Shown here in pieces: positions 16,801 through 25,705 of a DNA stretch of 64,000 nt. The DNA comes from Paracoccaceae bacterium (GTDB taxonomy: Bacteria > Pseudomonadota > Alphaproteobacteria > Rhodobacterales > Rhodobacteraceae), in contig JALSJM010000005.1 of NCBI GenBank assembly GCA_026989355.1, positions 280,717-344,716 of the forward strand. Direction: 5' to 3'. A model generated the notes under the pieces. The model was not told the DNA's origin and ran no database searches. It saw only the letters and a list, made by a program, of their open reading frames with translations. The number at the start of each line of letters is the position of its first letter. The first letter of the stretch is position 1. The position numbers and the translations under genes were made by a program.

Positions 16801-17925
16801 TTATCCCATCAGGCCGGGGTTGAGGATGCCGCGCGGATCGAACCGGCGGCGCAGGCCCGCACCGAGTGCGGCCACCGGTTCCGGTTCGGGCGCAAAGGCG
16901 GGAATGCGGCCGCGGGTTTCGGGCCCCGCGCGCACCAGCCGTGCATGCCCCGCGATTCCGGAAAGACGGGCACGTGCATCCGTGCCCTCGGGCATGAGCG
17001 CCCAGATCAGCCCCCCGCCCCAGTCAAGGATCACTTCTTCGGCTTCAAGCGCCTCTGCCGCCAGCGGCGCATCGGTCGGCTTCACGATCACCCGCCACAC
17101 ATCACCCGCACGGCCCGCAAAGGGCTGCACATCGCGCAGTTCCCGCCACATGTCGGCCACCTGCGCGGAATCGGCGCGGATTTCCGCCCTGCCGTAATCG
17201 GCAAGGGCCAGCCGCAGATTCTGCGTACGGTAATCCACCGATGCCTCGAATCCTTCGAGCCGCAGCAGCACGCGTCCCGTGCCCGACAACCATGCCGCCC
17301 CGCTGACCTCGCAAGGCGTTGCCAGCGCCGCCGCCATCACCTGCACGGCCCGGGCCGGAGAAAGCCCTGAAATTTCCACCTGCGCCACCGTTTCCGCAGC
17401 AGGCAGCACCTTGAAGGCCACCTCCGTCAGCACCCCGAGGGTTCCATGACTGCCGGCCATCAGTTTCACCAGATCATAACCGGTGACATTCTTCATCACT
17501 CGCCCGCCGCTTCTGATCACGTCTCCCCGCCCGTCCACGAAACGCACCCCGATCAGGCTGTCGCGGCAGGCCCCGGCCTGCACCCGCCGCGGCCCCGAGA
17601 CATTGGCCGCAACAACCCCGCCGATGGTGGGCATGCCTTCGGTGCCCATCAACGCACGCATGTCAGAAGGCTCGAAGGGCAGACGCTGACCCTCTTCCGC
17701 GAGAACCGCCTCGACCTCGGCCAGCGGCGTGCCGGCGCGAACCACCAGCGTAAGCGCCCCCGGCTCATACAGGGTAATGCCGGAAAGCCCGCCCGCCGAA
17801 AGTTCCGGCAGATCGTCTCTGCAATCAACACCCCGTGTTCCCCCGCCCACGATCCGCAGGGGCCCCTCGGCTCCGCGCACTGCTTCGGCAAGCTCTTCCT
17901 CCGTTTCCGGCCTGATTCTCTCCAT
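16801..17925 (-). CDS. glcE: Glycolate oxidase FAD-binding subunit
   Basis: This 374-residue subunit is the second flavin-domain partner of glycolate oxidase. It contains a PCMH-type FAD-binding fold: RIVGGGTRGVD near the start, MPTIGGVVAANVSGPRR and GRVMKNVTGYDLVKLMAGSHGTLGVLTE around 110-175. GlcE is shorter than GlcD and lacks most of the substrate domain, as expected. The ATG at 17925 sits six bases after AAGGA; a GTG one codon upstream is also possible. It lies 62 bp downstream of glcD and 6 bp upstream of glcF in the same transcript. No unusual residues were seen. Confidence 0.96.
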   Translation of the reverse strand: MERIRPETEEELAEAVRGAEGPLRIVGGGTRGVDCRDDLPELSAGGLSGITLYEPGALTLVVRAGTPLAEVEAVLAEEGQRLPFEPSDMRALMGTEGMPTIGGVVAANVSGPRRVQAGACRDSLIGVRFVDGRGDVIRSGGRVMKNVTGYDLVKLMAGSHGTLGVLTEVAFKVLPAAETVAQVEISGLSPARAVQVMAAALATPCEVSGAAWLSGTGRVLLRLEGFEASVDYRTQNLRLALADYGRAEIRADSAQVADMWRELRDVQPFAGRAGDVWRVIVKPTDAPLAAEALEAEEVILDWGGGLIWALMPEGTDARARLSGIAGHARLVRAGPETRGRIPAFAPEPEPVAALGAGLRRRFDPRGILNPGLMG

Positions 17926-17987
17926 CACTGGTCCTTCAGATATCCTCGGGGTGAATTGCCCGAACGGGCAGGAGGGGCAGACAGATC

Positions 17988-19436
17988 CTAGGCCGCCGCC
18001 TTGCCGGCGGTGCGGCGTGATGCGCTTGCCTCAAGCGGAAACACCTTCGCGGGATTGAGCAGCCACTTCGGATCGAACACATCCTTCACCCGCATCTGCG
18101 CCTCCAGGTCCTCGGGGGTGAACTGCACGCTCATGAGATCGCGTTTTTCGATTCCCACGCCATGTTCGCCCGTCAGACATCCGCCCGCTTCCACACAGGC
18201 ACGCAGGATGTCGGCCCCCATGGCTTCGCATTTCTCGAGATCGCCGGGCTTGTTCGCGTCATACAGGATCAGCGGGTGCATATTGCCATCGCCCGCGTGA
18301 AACACATTGGCAACCCCAAGCCCGTATTCCTTCGAAAGTTCGCCGATGCGATGCAGAACCTCGGGCAGGGCGCTGACCGGAATGGTGCCGTCAAGGCACA
18401 TGTAATCGCTGATCTGCCCCATCGCCCCGAAGGCCGATTTGCGCCCAAGCCAGATGCGTGCGCTTTCTGCCTCGCTGCGGCTCTCGCGCAGTTCCACCGG
18501 CTCGTGGCGCAGGGCGATATCGCGGATCAGGGAAAGCTGGTGGTCGATTTCCGCTTCCGAACCCTCGACCTCGACGATCAGCAGCGCCTCGCAATCGGGA
18601 TAGCCCGGCCTGGCAAAGGCCTCGGTGGCCTCGATGCAGGGGCGGTCCATGAACTCGATCGCCACCGGCAGAACCCCGGCGCGGATGATGTCGCGCACAC
18701 AGGCGCCGGCCACCTCGTTGCTGTCAAAGCCGATCAGCACCGGGCGCGCACCCTCGGGCCTGGGCAGAATGCGCAGGGTGGCTTCCGTCACCACTCCGAG
18801 CTGGCCCTCGCTGCCGCAGATCAGCCCCAGAAGATCATAACCCGGCTGTTCCATGAACGGTCCGCCCAGCTCGATCACGGTGCCGTCCATCAGCACCATT
18901 TTCACACCCAGCAGGTTGTTGGTGGTTACGCCGTATTTCAGGCAATGCGCCCCGCCCGAATTCATGGCGATGTTACCGGCAATGGCGCAGGCCAGCTGAC
19001 TTGAAGGATCGGGAGCATAGAAGAAACCGTCCTCCTCGACCGCGCCGGTCACCGAAAGATTGGTGCGTCCGGATTGAACACGGATGAACCGGTTCTCGTA
19101 ATCCACCTCCAGCACATCATGCAGGCGCGATACCCCCAGAACCACGCTGTCGGCCGTGGGCATCGCACCTCCGGCAAGCGAGGTGCCCGAACCGCGCGGC
19201 ACCACCGGCACGCCCGCTTCGTGGCAGATCTTCAGCACCGCGCTCACCTCGTCGGTGCTGGCTGGCAGAACCACACAGAGCGGCAGGCAGCGGTAGGCGG
19301 TAAGCGCATCGCACTCATAGGCCCGGGTCTCGAACGGATCGTCGATCACCGCATCGCCGGGCAGCACCGCCTTGAGCCGCGCAACAATTCCGGCCTTGTC
19401 CGCACAAAGCGCAGGATCGGGCAGAGGCATTTCCAT
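17988..19436 (-). CDS. glcD: Glycolate oxidase FAD-linked catalytic subunit
   Basis: This 482-residue catalytic subunit oxidises glycolate to glyoxylate with FAD. The PCMH FAD-binding domain includes VVPRGSGTSLAGGAMPT near residue 80 and GNIAMNSGGAHCLKYGVT. The C-terminal FAD-linked oxidase domain holds the family's FHAGDGNMHPLILYD and GGCLTGEHGVGIEKRDLM motifs. The gene is first of glcDEF, with AAAGG upstream of the ATG at 19436. Its promoter must lie in the 91-bp gap shared with the divergent DUF599 gene. The isomerase at 28.4 kb and the 2-hydroxyacid dehydrogenase at 54.7 kb act on related C2/C3 acids. A FadR-family regulator sits far away at 40.2 kb and is not linked. Confidence 0.97.
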   Translation of the reverse strand: MEMPLPDPALCADKAGIVARLKAVLPGDAVIDDPFETRAYECDALTAYRCLPLCVVLPASTDEVSAVLKICHEAGVPVVPRGSGTSLAGGAMPTADSVVLGVSRLHDVLEVDYENRFIRVQSGRTNLSVTGAVEEDGFFYAPDPSSQLACAIAGNIAMNSGGAHCLKYGVTTNNLLGVKMVLMDGTVIELGGPFMEQPGYDLLGLICGSEGQLGVVTEATLRILPRPEGARPVLIGFDSNEVAGACVRDIIRAGVLPVAIEFMDRPCIEATEAFARPGYPDCEALLIVEVEGSEAEIDHQLSLIRDIALRHEPVELRESRSEAESARIWLGRKSAFGAMGQISDYMCLDGTIPVSALPEVLHRIGELSKEYGLGVANVFHAGDGNMHPLILYDANKPGDLEKCEAMGADILRACVEAGGCLTGEHGVGIEKRDLMSVQFTPEDLEAQMRVKDVFDPKWLLNPAKVFPLEASASRRTAGKAAA

Positions 19437-19527
19437 CGGCCGGCCTTTCTGGAATCAGCAATTGGTAAGAAAATATAACCAATGTTGCGGTCTGGCAAGC
19501 GGCAAATCCACACGCTATGCTCCCCCC

Positions 19528-20226
19528 ATGCGGCTTCTTGACCAATTCTACAATTTTGCCCCGATCGACGCGCTTGCCATCGGCCTGCTTCTGTTCAGCT
19601 GGTTCACGCTCGAATGGCTGATCGAACGCCCCACCACCCCCCGCCCCTCGGTTTCGGTGCTGATGGCCCGCTACCGGCGCGACTGGATGACCGAATTCGT
19701 CAGCCGCGAAAACCGCATCTTCGATGCCAACATCCTGGCCAATCTGCGTCAGGGAACCACGTTTTTCGCTTCGGCCAGCATGATCGCCATCGGCGGCACG
19801 CTGGCACTGATCGGCAACCCCGAACGCCTGTCGGGCGTAGCCCGGGATCTGGCTCTGGGGTCGGATCCCACCGTGGTGTGGGAGATCAAGCTGTTGCCGG
19901 TGGTGCTGCTGGTAACCAACGCCTTCCTGAAATTCGTCTGGTCGCACCGCCTGTTCGGCTATTGCTCGGTGGTGCTGTCGTCCGTGCCTTCCGATCCCGA
20001 TGATCCGACAGCCCGCAGCCGGGCCGAAAAGGCGGCCGAAATCAACATATCGGCAGCCCGCAGCTTCAACCGCGGACTGCGCTCGCTCTATTTCGCGCTC
20101 GGTTCGCTTGCCTGGCTGCTCGGAGCGATCCCGCTGCTTGCGGCAACCGTCATCACCGTTGTCATGCTGTGGCGGCGCGAGTTCAGATCGAACACCCGCC
20201 GGGTGCTGCTGCAGGGCGATGACTGA
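19528..20226 (+). CDS. DUF599 family membrane protein
   Basis: This 232-residue protein of unknown function matches the DUF599 layout. Transmembrane helices lie at about 13-32, 86-105, 128-148 and 192-215, with the conserved RRDWMTEFVSRENRIFDANI stretch (about 49-68) and LRQGTTFFASASM between the first two. After the third helix comes FVWSHRLFGYCSVVL, and NRGLRSLYFALG precedes the last helix. It is predicted to be in the inner membrane. The start at 19528 precedes the family's usual N-terminus; the frame remains open upstream over glcD without similarity. It is divergent from glcD. Nothing in the context indicates its role. Confidence 0.88.
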   Translation: MRLLDQFYNFAPIDALAIGLLLFSWFTLEWLIERPTTPRPSVSVLMARYRRDWMTEFVSRENRIFDANILANLRQGTTFFASASMIAIGGTLALIGNPERLSGVARDLALGSDPTVVWEIKLLPVVLLVTNAFLKFVWSHRLFGYCSVVLSSVPSDPDDPTARSRAEKAAEINISAARSFNRGLRSLYFALGSLAWLLGAIPLLAATVITVVMLWRREFRSNTRRVLLQGDD

Positions 20227-20328
20227 ATGCGCCTTCACGGCAACGTGAATGCAGGATGGCGCCTGAACGTGTCAGAAAAGACCGCGCAGATACCCGGATA
20301 TTCTGCCCGTCAACAGCAGGAGGCGCCG

Positions 20329-20703
20329 ATGAACGACCTGCCCGGATCCGCCCTGGCCCTGGTTCTGGCCCTGGCTTCGATTTCCGGCGCTGTCCGCGCC
20401 GATTTCGCAACCATCGAACATGCCGAGGCAACACCCGGCAGCAACGGCTGGCGGCTTGCCGTTACCCTGCGCCATCCCGACACCGGCTGGGATCATTACG
20501 CCGACGGCTGGGAAGTGCTTGACGCCGCGGGCAACAGCCTCGGGCTCAGGGTGCTGGCGCATCCGCATGTAAACGAGCAGCCCTTCACCCGCATGCTTTC
20601 CGACGTGCAGGTGCCCGCCGGCACCGAAACGGTATTCATCCGGGCCCGCTGTTCGCAGGACGGCTGGGGCGAACGGCTTTTCCCGGTTCCGGTCGGAAAC
20701 TGA
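20329..20703 (+). CDS. Small exported protein of unknown function
   Basis: I do not recognise a named family. The 124-residue product has a signal peptide (about 1-24, ending ISGAVRA) and a mature domain that is mostly predicted beta-strand: FATIEHAEATPGSNGWRLAV, TLRHPDTGWDHYADGWEVL, VLAHPHVNEQPFTRMLSDVQVP, FIRARCSQDGWGERLFPV. The PHVNEQPFTR segment recurs in short periplasmic proteins I have seen in alphaproteobacteria. There is one Cys in the mature part, so no internal disulfide is possible. AGGAGG lies 7 bases before the ATG. It follows the DUF599 gene by 102 bp on the same strand and is convergent with the VWA/BatA-like operon. Confidence 0.75.
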   Translation: MNDLPGSALALVLALASISGAVRADFATIEHAEATPGSNGWRLAVTLRHPDTGWDHYADGWEVLDAAGNSLGLRVLAHPHVNEQPFTRMLSDVQVPAGTETVFIRARCSQDGWGERLFPVPVGN

Positions 20704-20777
20704 GCGAAAACGGCCGGCAGGAGAGAGGCGCAGCCAGACCGGCGCAGAGGACTGGCCGGCATCCGCCGTTCCCTGCC

Positions 20778-22856
20778 CTAGCGCCTTCCTTCGCGAAGCC
20801 AGGCGACAAGCATCAGGGCCGTTCCCATGAGCAGCACAAGCCACGCCGGCAGCAGCGGCATCACCTTCACATCGGCAGTCAGATAGGCCTCGCGCGGGGT
20901 CAGGCCCAGCCAGCCGCGCCCCGCGGCCGGGCGCCCGGCACGCACCGAGCGCACCGCCGGCAAGCCCTCTTCAAGCGCAAATATCCCGCCCCTCCTCAGG
21001 GCAACCAGAGGTGCAAGCTTGTCACCCGTGGCCAGGGTTTCGACAAACTCACGCGGCGCCGCAGGACCAAGCGCAACCACCGCTTCCCTGACACCATCGC
21101 CCAGCCGGTAAAGCCCCATTTCGGCGCCCGTATAGGCGGCCTCGAAACGGCCGGGCGAAACTTCCTGAAGGGTGATCGTTTCGGTGCTGCCGTCCGGCCC
21201 CGTCACCGTTACCTCGGGCACGGTTTTGCCAAGGGTGCGGCGGGTGATCGTCATGCGGTTTCCCTCGGCCGCGGCCCAGAGCGCTTCTTCTTCCAGCTCG
21301 GGCTCCTTCATCATCCAGTGCGCAAGACGCCGCAGCAGTTCCAGTTGCGGCCCGCCGCCTTCGAACCCCCGCGCCCAGAGCCAGGCCTGATCCGAGGCAA
21401 GAAGCGCAACCCGCCCTTCGCCCACGCGATCGAGGATGAGCAACGGGTGCCCCTCGATGCCGCTCATGAGCACCTCTCCCGATCTCGGCCGAACCTCGAT
21501 CTGACGCAGCCAGCGGCCCCAGGCAGGGGCCTTGTCGGCGCCGCCGCCCGGCTGCCGAAGATTCCCGAGCCCTTCGGTTACCGGATGGCGCCCGCCGGTT
21601 GCGGTTGTCACGGGCAGGAAGGCCTGTTCGAAAACCCGTGCCGTGGGAATGGCCGGGATCACCGCGTCAAGGGATGAATGCGCCAGGCTTTCGGCCGAAG
21701 CGAACTCGGGACCCGCAGCAATCAGAAGCGCCCCGCCCTTTTCGATGTAGTCGCGGATATTGCGCAGATAGACATCGGGCAGGATGCCACGCAGGCGGTA
21801 GCGATCGAAGATGATCAGATCGAACTGGTCGATCTTTTCCATGAACAGTTCGCGCACCGGGAAGGCGATCAGGGAAAGCTCGTTCACCGGCACCCCGTCC
21901 TGCTTTTCGGGGGGGCGCAGAATGGTGAAATGCACCAGATCGACGGAACTGTCGGATTTCAGCAGATTGCGCCAGGTGCGTTCGCCGGGATAGGGTTCGC
22001 CCGAAACCAGCAGCACGCGCAGACGATCGCGCACCCCGTTGATCTGCACCACGGCGGCATTGTTGCGCGCGGTGATCTCGCCCGCGGCCTCGGGCGTGGT
22101 GAAGCGGATGACATTGATCCCGCCATGCGACAGCACGATCGGCAGGTCAAGATCCTCGCCCACCGGCACCCGAAACACCTGTTCGGGCCCGCCATCGACG
22201 CTGATGGCAAGCGGCACGTAACGCACCTTTTCGGGCACGGCGCCTTCATCGTCCACCCGCAGCTTCAGCAGCACCTCTTCGCCGAGGATGGCAAAGGCGG
22301 GGGCGTTCTTCACGGTCAGGCGACGATCCCAGTCGGTCTTGCGGCCGGTCAGAAGCACGTGCAGCGGCGCCGGCAGTTCGGGGGCCAGGGCAGTATCGTG
22401 TAGCTGCCCGTCGGTCAGCAGAAGCACGCCGGCAAGGCGGGCCTGCGGCACTTCGGCCATGGCGGCGCGCAGCACCGTCATCAGGCGGGTGCCGCTGTCG
22501 TCTTCGCCGTCGCGCAGGGTGACAACGCGCAGTTCGGTATTGGGGCGCGCCTTCATGCGGGCGCTGATCGTTTCAAGAGCCTGCCGGGTCTGGGCCGGGC
22601 GATCGGCGATCTTCTGGCTGGCGCTTTCATCCACCACCAGAATCACGATATCGCTGAGCGGCTCGCGTTCTTCTCGCTGCAGCGAAGGGTTGACAAGCGC
22701 CAGAAGCAGCACCGCAAGCGCCATCCCGCGCAGCCACCAGCCGGCAAGGCCACGCCATAGCGCAAGGGCAACAAGCAGCGATGCCAGGGCACCCAGCACC
22801 ACCAGAACCGACCAGGGCACAAGCGGATCGTAAAGGATATCCAGCGCTTCCCTCAT
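20778..22856 (-). CDS. Membrane-anchored VWA/GATase1-like protein of the MoxR-BatA-like operon
   Basis: This 692-residue protein has two N-terminal transmembrane helices (about 13-35 and 40-56) and a short C-terminal one (LPAWLVLLMGTALMLVAW) just before the end. Between them is a degenerate VWA domain, with DESAS in the metal-site position instead of DxSxS. A region with a glutamine-amidotransferase-like fold follows (LIIFDRYRLRGILPDVYLRNIRDYIEKGGALLIAAGPEF, beginning near residue 345). The family is usually annotated hypothetical or as glutamine amidotransferase. It is last of four overlapping genes (MoxR, DUF58, BatA/DUF4159, this), with an ATGA overlap at 22853-22856. A periplasmic scaffold role is inferred from the operon type. 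Confidence 0.82.
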   Translation of the reverse strand: MREALDILYDPLVPWSVLVVLGALASLLVALALWRGLAGWWLRGMALAVLLLALVNPSLQREEREPLSDIVILVVDESASQKIADRPAQTRQALETISARMKARPNTELRVVTLRDGEDDSGTRLMTVLRAAMAEVPQARLAGVLLLTDGQLHDTALAPELPAPLHVLLTGRKTDWDRRLTVKNAPAFAILGEEVLLKLRVDDEGAVPEKVRYVPLAISVDGGPEQVFRVPVGEDLDLPIVLSHGGINVIRFTTPEAAGEITARNNAAVVQINGVRDRLRVLLVSGEPYPGERTWRNLLKSDSSVDLVHFTILRPPEKQDGVPVNELSLIAFPVRELFMEKIDQFDLIIFDRYRLRGILPDVYLRNIRDYIEKGGALLIAAGPEFASAESLAHSSLDAVIPAIPTARVFEQAFLPVTTATGGRHPVTEGLGNLRQPGGGADKAPAWGRWLRQIEVRPRSGEVLMSGIEGHPLLILDRVGEGRVALLASDQAWLWARGFEGGGPQLELLRRLAHWMMKEPELEEEALWAAAEGNRMTITRRTLGKTVPEVTVTGPDGSTETITLQEVSPGRFEAAYTGAEMGLYRLGDGVREAVVALGPAAPREFVETLATGDKLAPLVALRRGGIFALEEGLPAVRSVRAGRPAAGRGWLGLTPREAYLTADVKVMPLLPAWLVLLMGTALMLVAWLREGRR

Positions 22857-25705
22857 TGGCCGAGCCTTTCCAGAAGCGCCGGCACATGCACCTGATCCGA
22901 CTTGTAGTTCCCGGTCAGCACATACATCACGAGATTGACGCCGAAACGATAGGCGATCTCGCGCTGGCGCTCGCCGGTATAGCCGCGCCCCACCGGCACC
23001 ATCGGCGAACCGTTGCGGTTCACCGCCCAGGCTGCAGCCCAGTCGTTGCCGCCGATGATCACCGGGCTGACACCATCGTTGAGATTGCGAAAGGGCATGC
23101 CTTCGGCCCGGACGGCATCGGCGGGCGCGGCTTCGGCCCACACGGGCCTGTCATACCGGCCCGGGAAGGTCTGAAGCAGATAGAAGCTGCGCGTCAGCAC
23201 GTGATCCTCGGGCACCGGTTCAAGCGGCGGAATATCCAGCGGCAGTGCCAGTGCCTGCAGCTTGCGCCCTTCCGGGGAAGACTGACCAAAGGCCGCCACA
23301 TCGCCATCACGCGTATCGAACAGGATCATGCCGCCGTTGCGCAGATAGTCATTGAGGCGGGCATAAGCCTTTTTCGAAGGCAGCGGCTGACTGGCGGTAA
23401 CCGGCCAGTAAAGCAAGGGGTAAACCGCCAGTTCGTCCTTCTCGATATCAACCCCCACCGGCAGGGCCGGTTCCACCGAGGTGCGCCGGAACAGAATGTC
23501 GGAAAGGCCCAGAAGTCCGGCCTCCGATACCCTGTCAACCGCCGCATCTCCGGTAATCACATAGGCCAGTGTCACCTTGGCCGCGGCGGCGATCAGACGC
23601 GGATCCACCTCGCCCCGGTCGTCCGCACCGGGTGCCATGCCCGTTCCGGACACGCCGGACGCAGTGGCTGCGCCGCCCGCATCCTGCGCCCTTGGGGAAC
23701 CGGCCGGCGGCAGGGCGGCAAGCGCCAGAGCCAGCACCGCCACCACGCCCGGCCGCGGCCCGCGCAGCTTGCCCGAAATCCACAGCGCAGCAATGATATC
23801 GGTCAGCAGCAGCACAAGCGCCACCGCAAGGATCCCCCCCTTCAGCGGCGTTTCACGCGGCGCCGCCAGCCCCCTGACCGGAATACCGGCCGGCCAGTTC
23901 ACCGCGGCCAGCACGGCATCGTCACGCAACACGTTCACGGCCAGGCTGCGCTCCTGCCCGGCATAAAGCCCCGGCGGCAGATCGGGGCCCGCTTCCCCCT
24001 GGGCTATCCTTTCTCCGGTAATCTCGAAGGGCTGTTCCTCGTCTCTCAGCACTCCGAACCCGTCCAGACGCCTTTCCAGCATCCAGCGGGTGCCGGCCAG
24101 CGCCTCGTCATCGGGGGCGGCCGCGCGGGCCGATACGGCAAGGCGTTCGAGCATCTCGACGAACAGCCCCGAAAGCGGCAGGGTGGACCATTGCGCATTG
24201 GCCGCAACGTGAAAAAGCACCACCTGGCCTTCACCCAGCTTCTTGCGTGTCACCAGAGGCGTGCCATCGGCAAGCGCAGCGATCACCCGCGCGGCAAGCA
24301 TGGGGTCGGGCTGGGCCAGCACCTGCGCACTCACCTCGACATCCTCCGGGATGTCCAGCCCGAAAAAGGGCGATTCGGGCGGAAAGGGCCGCAGTTTCCT
24401 GGGGGCGCCCCAGCTCATGGCGCCCCCCACCGTGCGCCCGCCTGCACGCAATCGCACCGGCATCAGCGGATCTTCGGTACTACGGCTTACATCACTGGCC
24501 GCCAGCTGCGGGCCGGCAAAACGCAGCAGAAGCCCGCCCTTCCCCACCCATTCCGCCAGTGCCTCGGCCTCGCCCTCGGCCAGGCGCGCCACATCGGCAA
24601 GCACGATCACATCGGGATTGGCCGGCAGGATATCGCCAAGCCCGCCTTCAAGGATATCCGCCGCGGGCGCCAGCGCCTGGCGCAGATAATGCAGCGGATC
24701 AAGCAGCTGAAGCCCCTCGCGGGCGGGCCGGCCGGCAATCAGGGCCACCTCGCGCCGGCGCAGGGCATCATCGGTCAGGCTGACGGCCCCGGCCGAGGAT
24801 TGCCCGGCAATGGCGAAACGGGTGACGCGGTTGCGCAGTTCCACAGGCAGGGTGAAAAGTGCTTCGGTTTCATCGCTGCCGGGTTCGAAACGGGCCGTGA
24901 CGCGGGCCAGTTCGCGCACGATGCCCGCCGGATCGGGGCCGATTGCCGCCACACCGACACCTACCGCCGCACCCGCCCGGCTGCGCAGCACCGAAAGCCG
25001 GATCACCCCGTCCTCGAATACCGCGGGTTTCAGCCCGAACACGGGGCGCGGGCTTTCGAACACGGTAACGGCCCCCCGCGCTTCCAGCGCCCGCAGCAGC
25101 GGCGCGCGCGCATCGCGCGCAAGGCCGTCGGACAGCCACCAGGTTTCGAAATCCTCTTCTTCCGCCGCCAGCCGTTCAAGAAATGCCGCATCCGCCCCCG
25201 CATCCGCCCCCGGGGCCCAGGGTGCTGGCTTCAGCCCCGCAAGCCGCCCCTGCCAGACATCGGCCGCCTGAAACGGCAGACCCTCCTGTGGCGGGTCGGT
25301 CAGCAGCACCAGCGCAGTCGGGCGCTCGGTGCGGGCAGCCTTCTCCAGAAGGCCGTTCAGCCGCTCAAGCCGCACGGGCCATTGCGCAGCATCGGCCCAG
25401 CTGCCGTCAAGCAGGATCAGCAGGCGGCCGCTGCCCGTCCGCTCGGCCTGCGGATCGAGTACCGGCCCCGCGAGGCCGATGATCGCCGCAGCCAGCGCCA
25501 GAACGCGAAGCAGCAGAAGCCACCAGGGTGTCTTGTCGGCCTGGGTTTCCTCGTCATGCAGGCCCAGAAGCAGGATGATCCCCGGAAAGCGCCGGCGAAC
25601 CGGCGCAGGCGGCACAGCCCGCAGCAGAAACCACAGGAGCGGCAGCGCAAGCAGCCCAAGCAGCAGCCAGGGCGCGGTGAACCCGAGCGGGCCAATCGTG
25701 AACAT
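22853..25705 (-). CDS. BatA-like N-terminus with C-terminal DUF4159 membrane protein
   Basis: This 950-residue protein starts with the BatA/aerotolerance N-terminal membrane domain (about 1-85, ending GLAGPVLDPQ). A VWA-like region follows whose metal site is reduced to LLDGSWADA. A long extracytoplasmic part and a further helix near 640-665 lead to a C-terminal DUF4159 domain beginning about residue 700, with KVTLAYVITGD and YLRNGGMILFDTRDGD. The VWA site lacks the usual second Ser, so metal binding is doubtful. The gene overlaps the next (ATGA) and touches DUF58 upstream (shared base 25705). Such operons are linked to MoxR ATPases that remodel or assemble envelope complexes; the exact function is unknown. 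Confidence 0.87.
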   Translation of the reverse strand: MFTIGPLGFTAPWLLLGLLALPLLWFLLRAVPPAPVRRRFPGIILLLGLHDEETQADKTPWWLLLLRVLALAAAIIGLAGPVLDPQAERTGSGRLLILLDGSWADAAQWPVRLERLNGLLEKAARTERPTALVLLTDPPQEGLPFQAADVWQGRLAGLKPAPWAPGADAGADAAFLERLAAEEEDFETWWLSDGLARDARAPLLRALEARGAVTVFESPRPVFGLKPAVFEDGVIRLSVLRSRAGAAVGVGVAAIGPDPAGIVRELARVTARFEPGSDETEALFTLPVELRNRVTRFAIAGQSSAGAVSLTDDALRRREVALIAGRPAREGLQLLDPLHYLRQALAPAADILEGGLGDILPANPDVIVLADVARLAEGEAEALAEWVGKGGLLLRFAGPQLAASDVSRSTEDPLMPVRLRAGGRTVGGAMSWGAPRKLRPFPPESPFFGLDIPEDVEVSAQVLAQPDPMLAARVIAALADGTPLVTRKKLGEGQVVLFHVAANAQWSTLPLSGLFVEMLERLAVSARAAAPDDEALAGTRWMLERRLDGFGVLRDEEQPFEITGERIAQGEAGPDLPPGLYAGQERSLAVNVLRDDAVLAAVNWPAGIPVRGLAAPRETPLKGGILAVALVLLLTDIIAALWISGKLRGPRPGVVAVLALALAALPPAGSPRAQDAGGAATASGVSGTGMAPGADDRGEVDPRLIAAAAKVTLAYVITGDAAVDRVSEAGLLGLSDILFRRTSVEPALPVGVDIEKDELAVYPLLYWPVTASQPLPSKKAYARLNDYLRNGGMILFDTRDGDVAAFGQSSPEGRKLQALALPLDIPPLEPVPEDHVLTRSFYLLQTFPGRYDRPVWAEAAPADAVRAEGMPFRNLNDGVSPVIIGGNDWAAAWAVNRNGSPMVPVGRGYTGERQREIAYRFGVNLVMYVLTGNYKSDQVHVPALLERLGQ

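Noticed and set aside
14983..17370. Long plus-strand open frame across the protease, glcF and glcE
   Set aside because: It crosses three well-supported minus-strand genes and gives a low-complexity His/Arg-rich product with no motifs.
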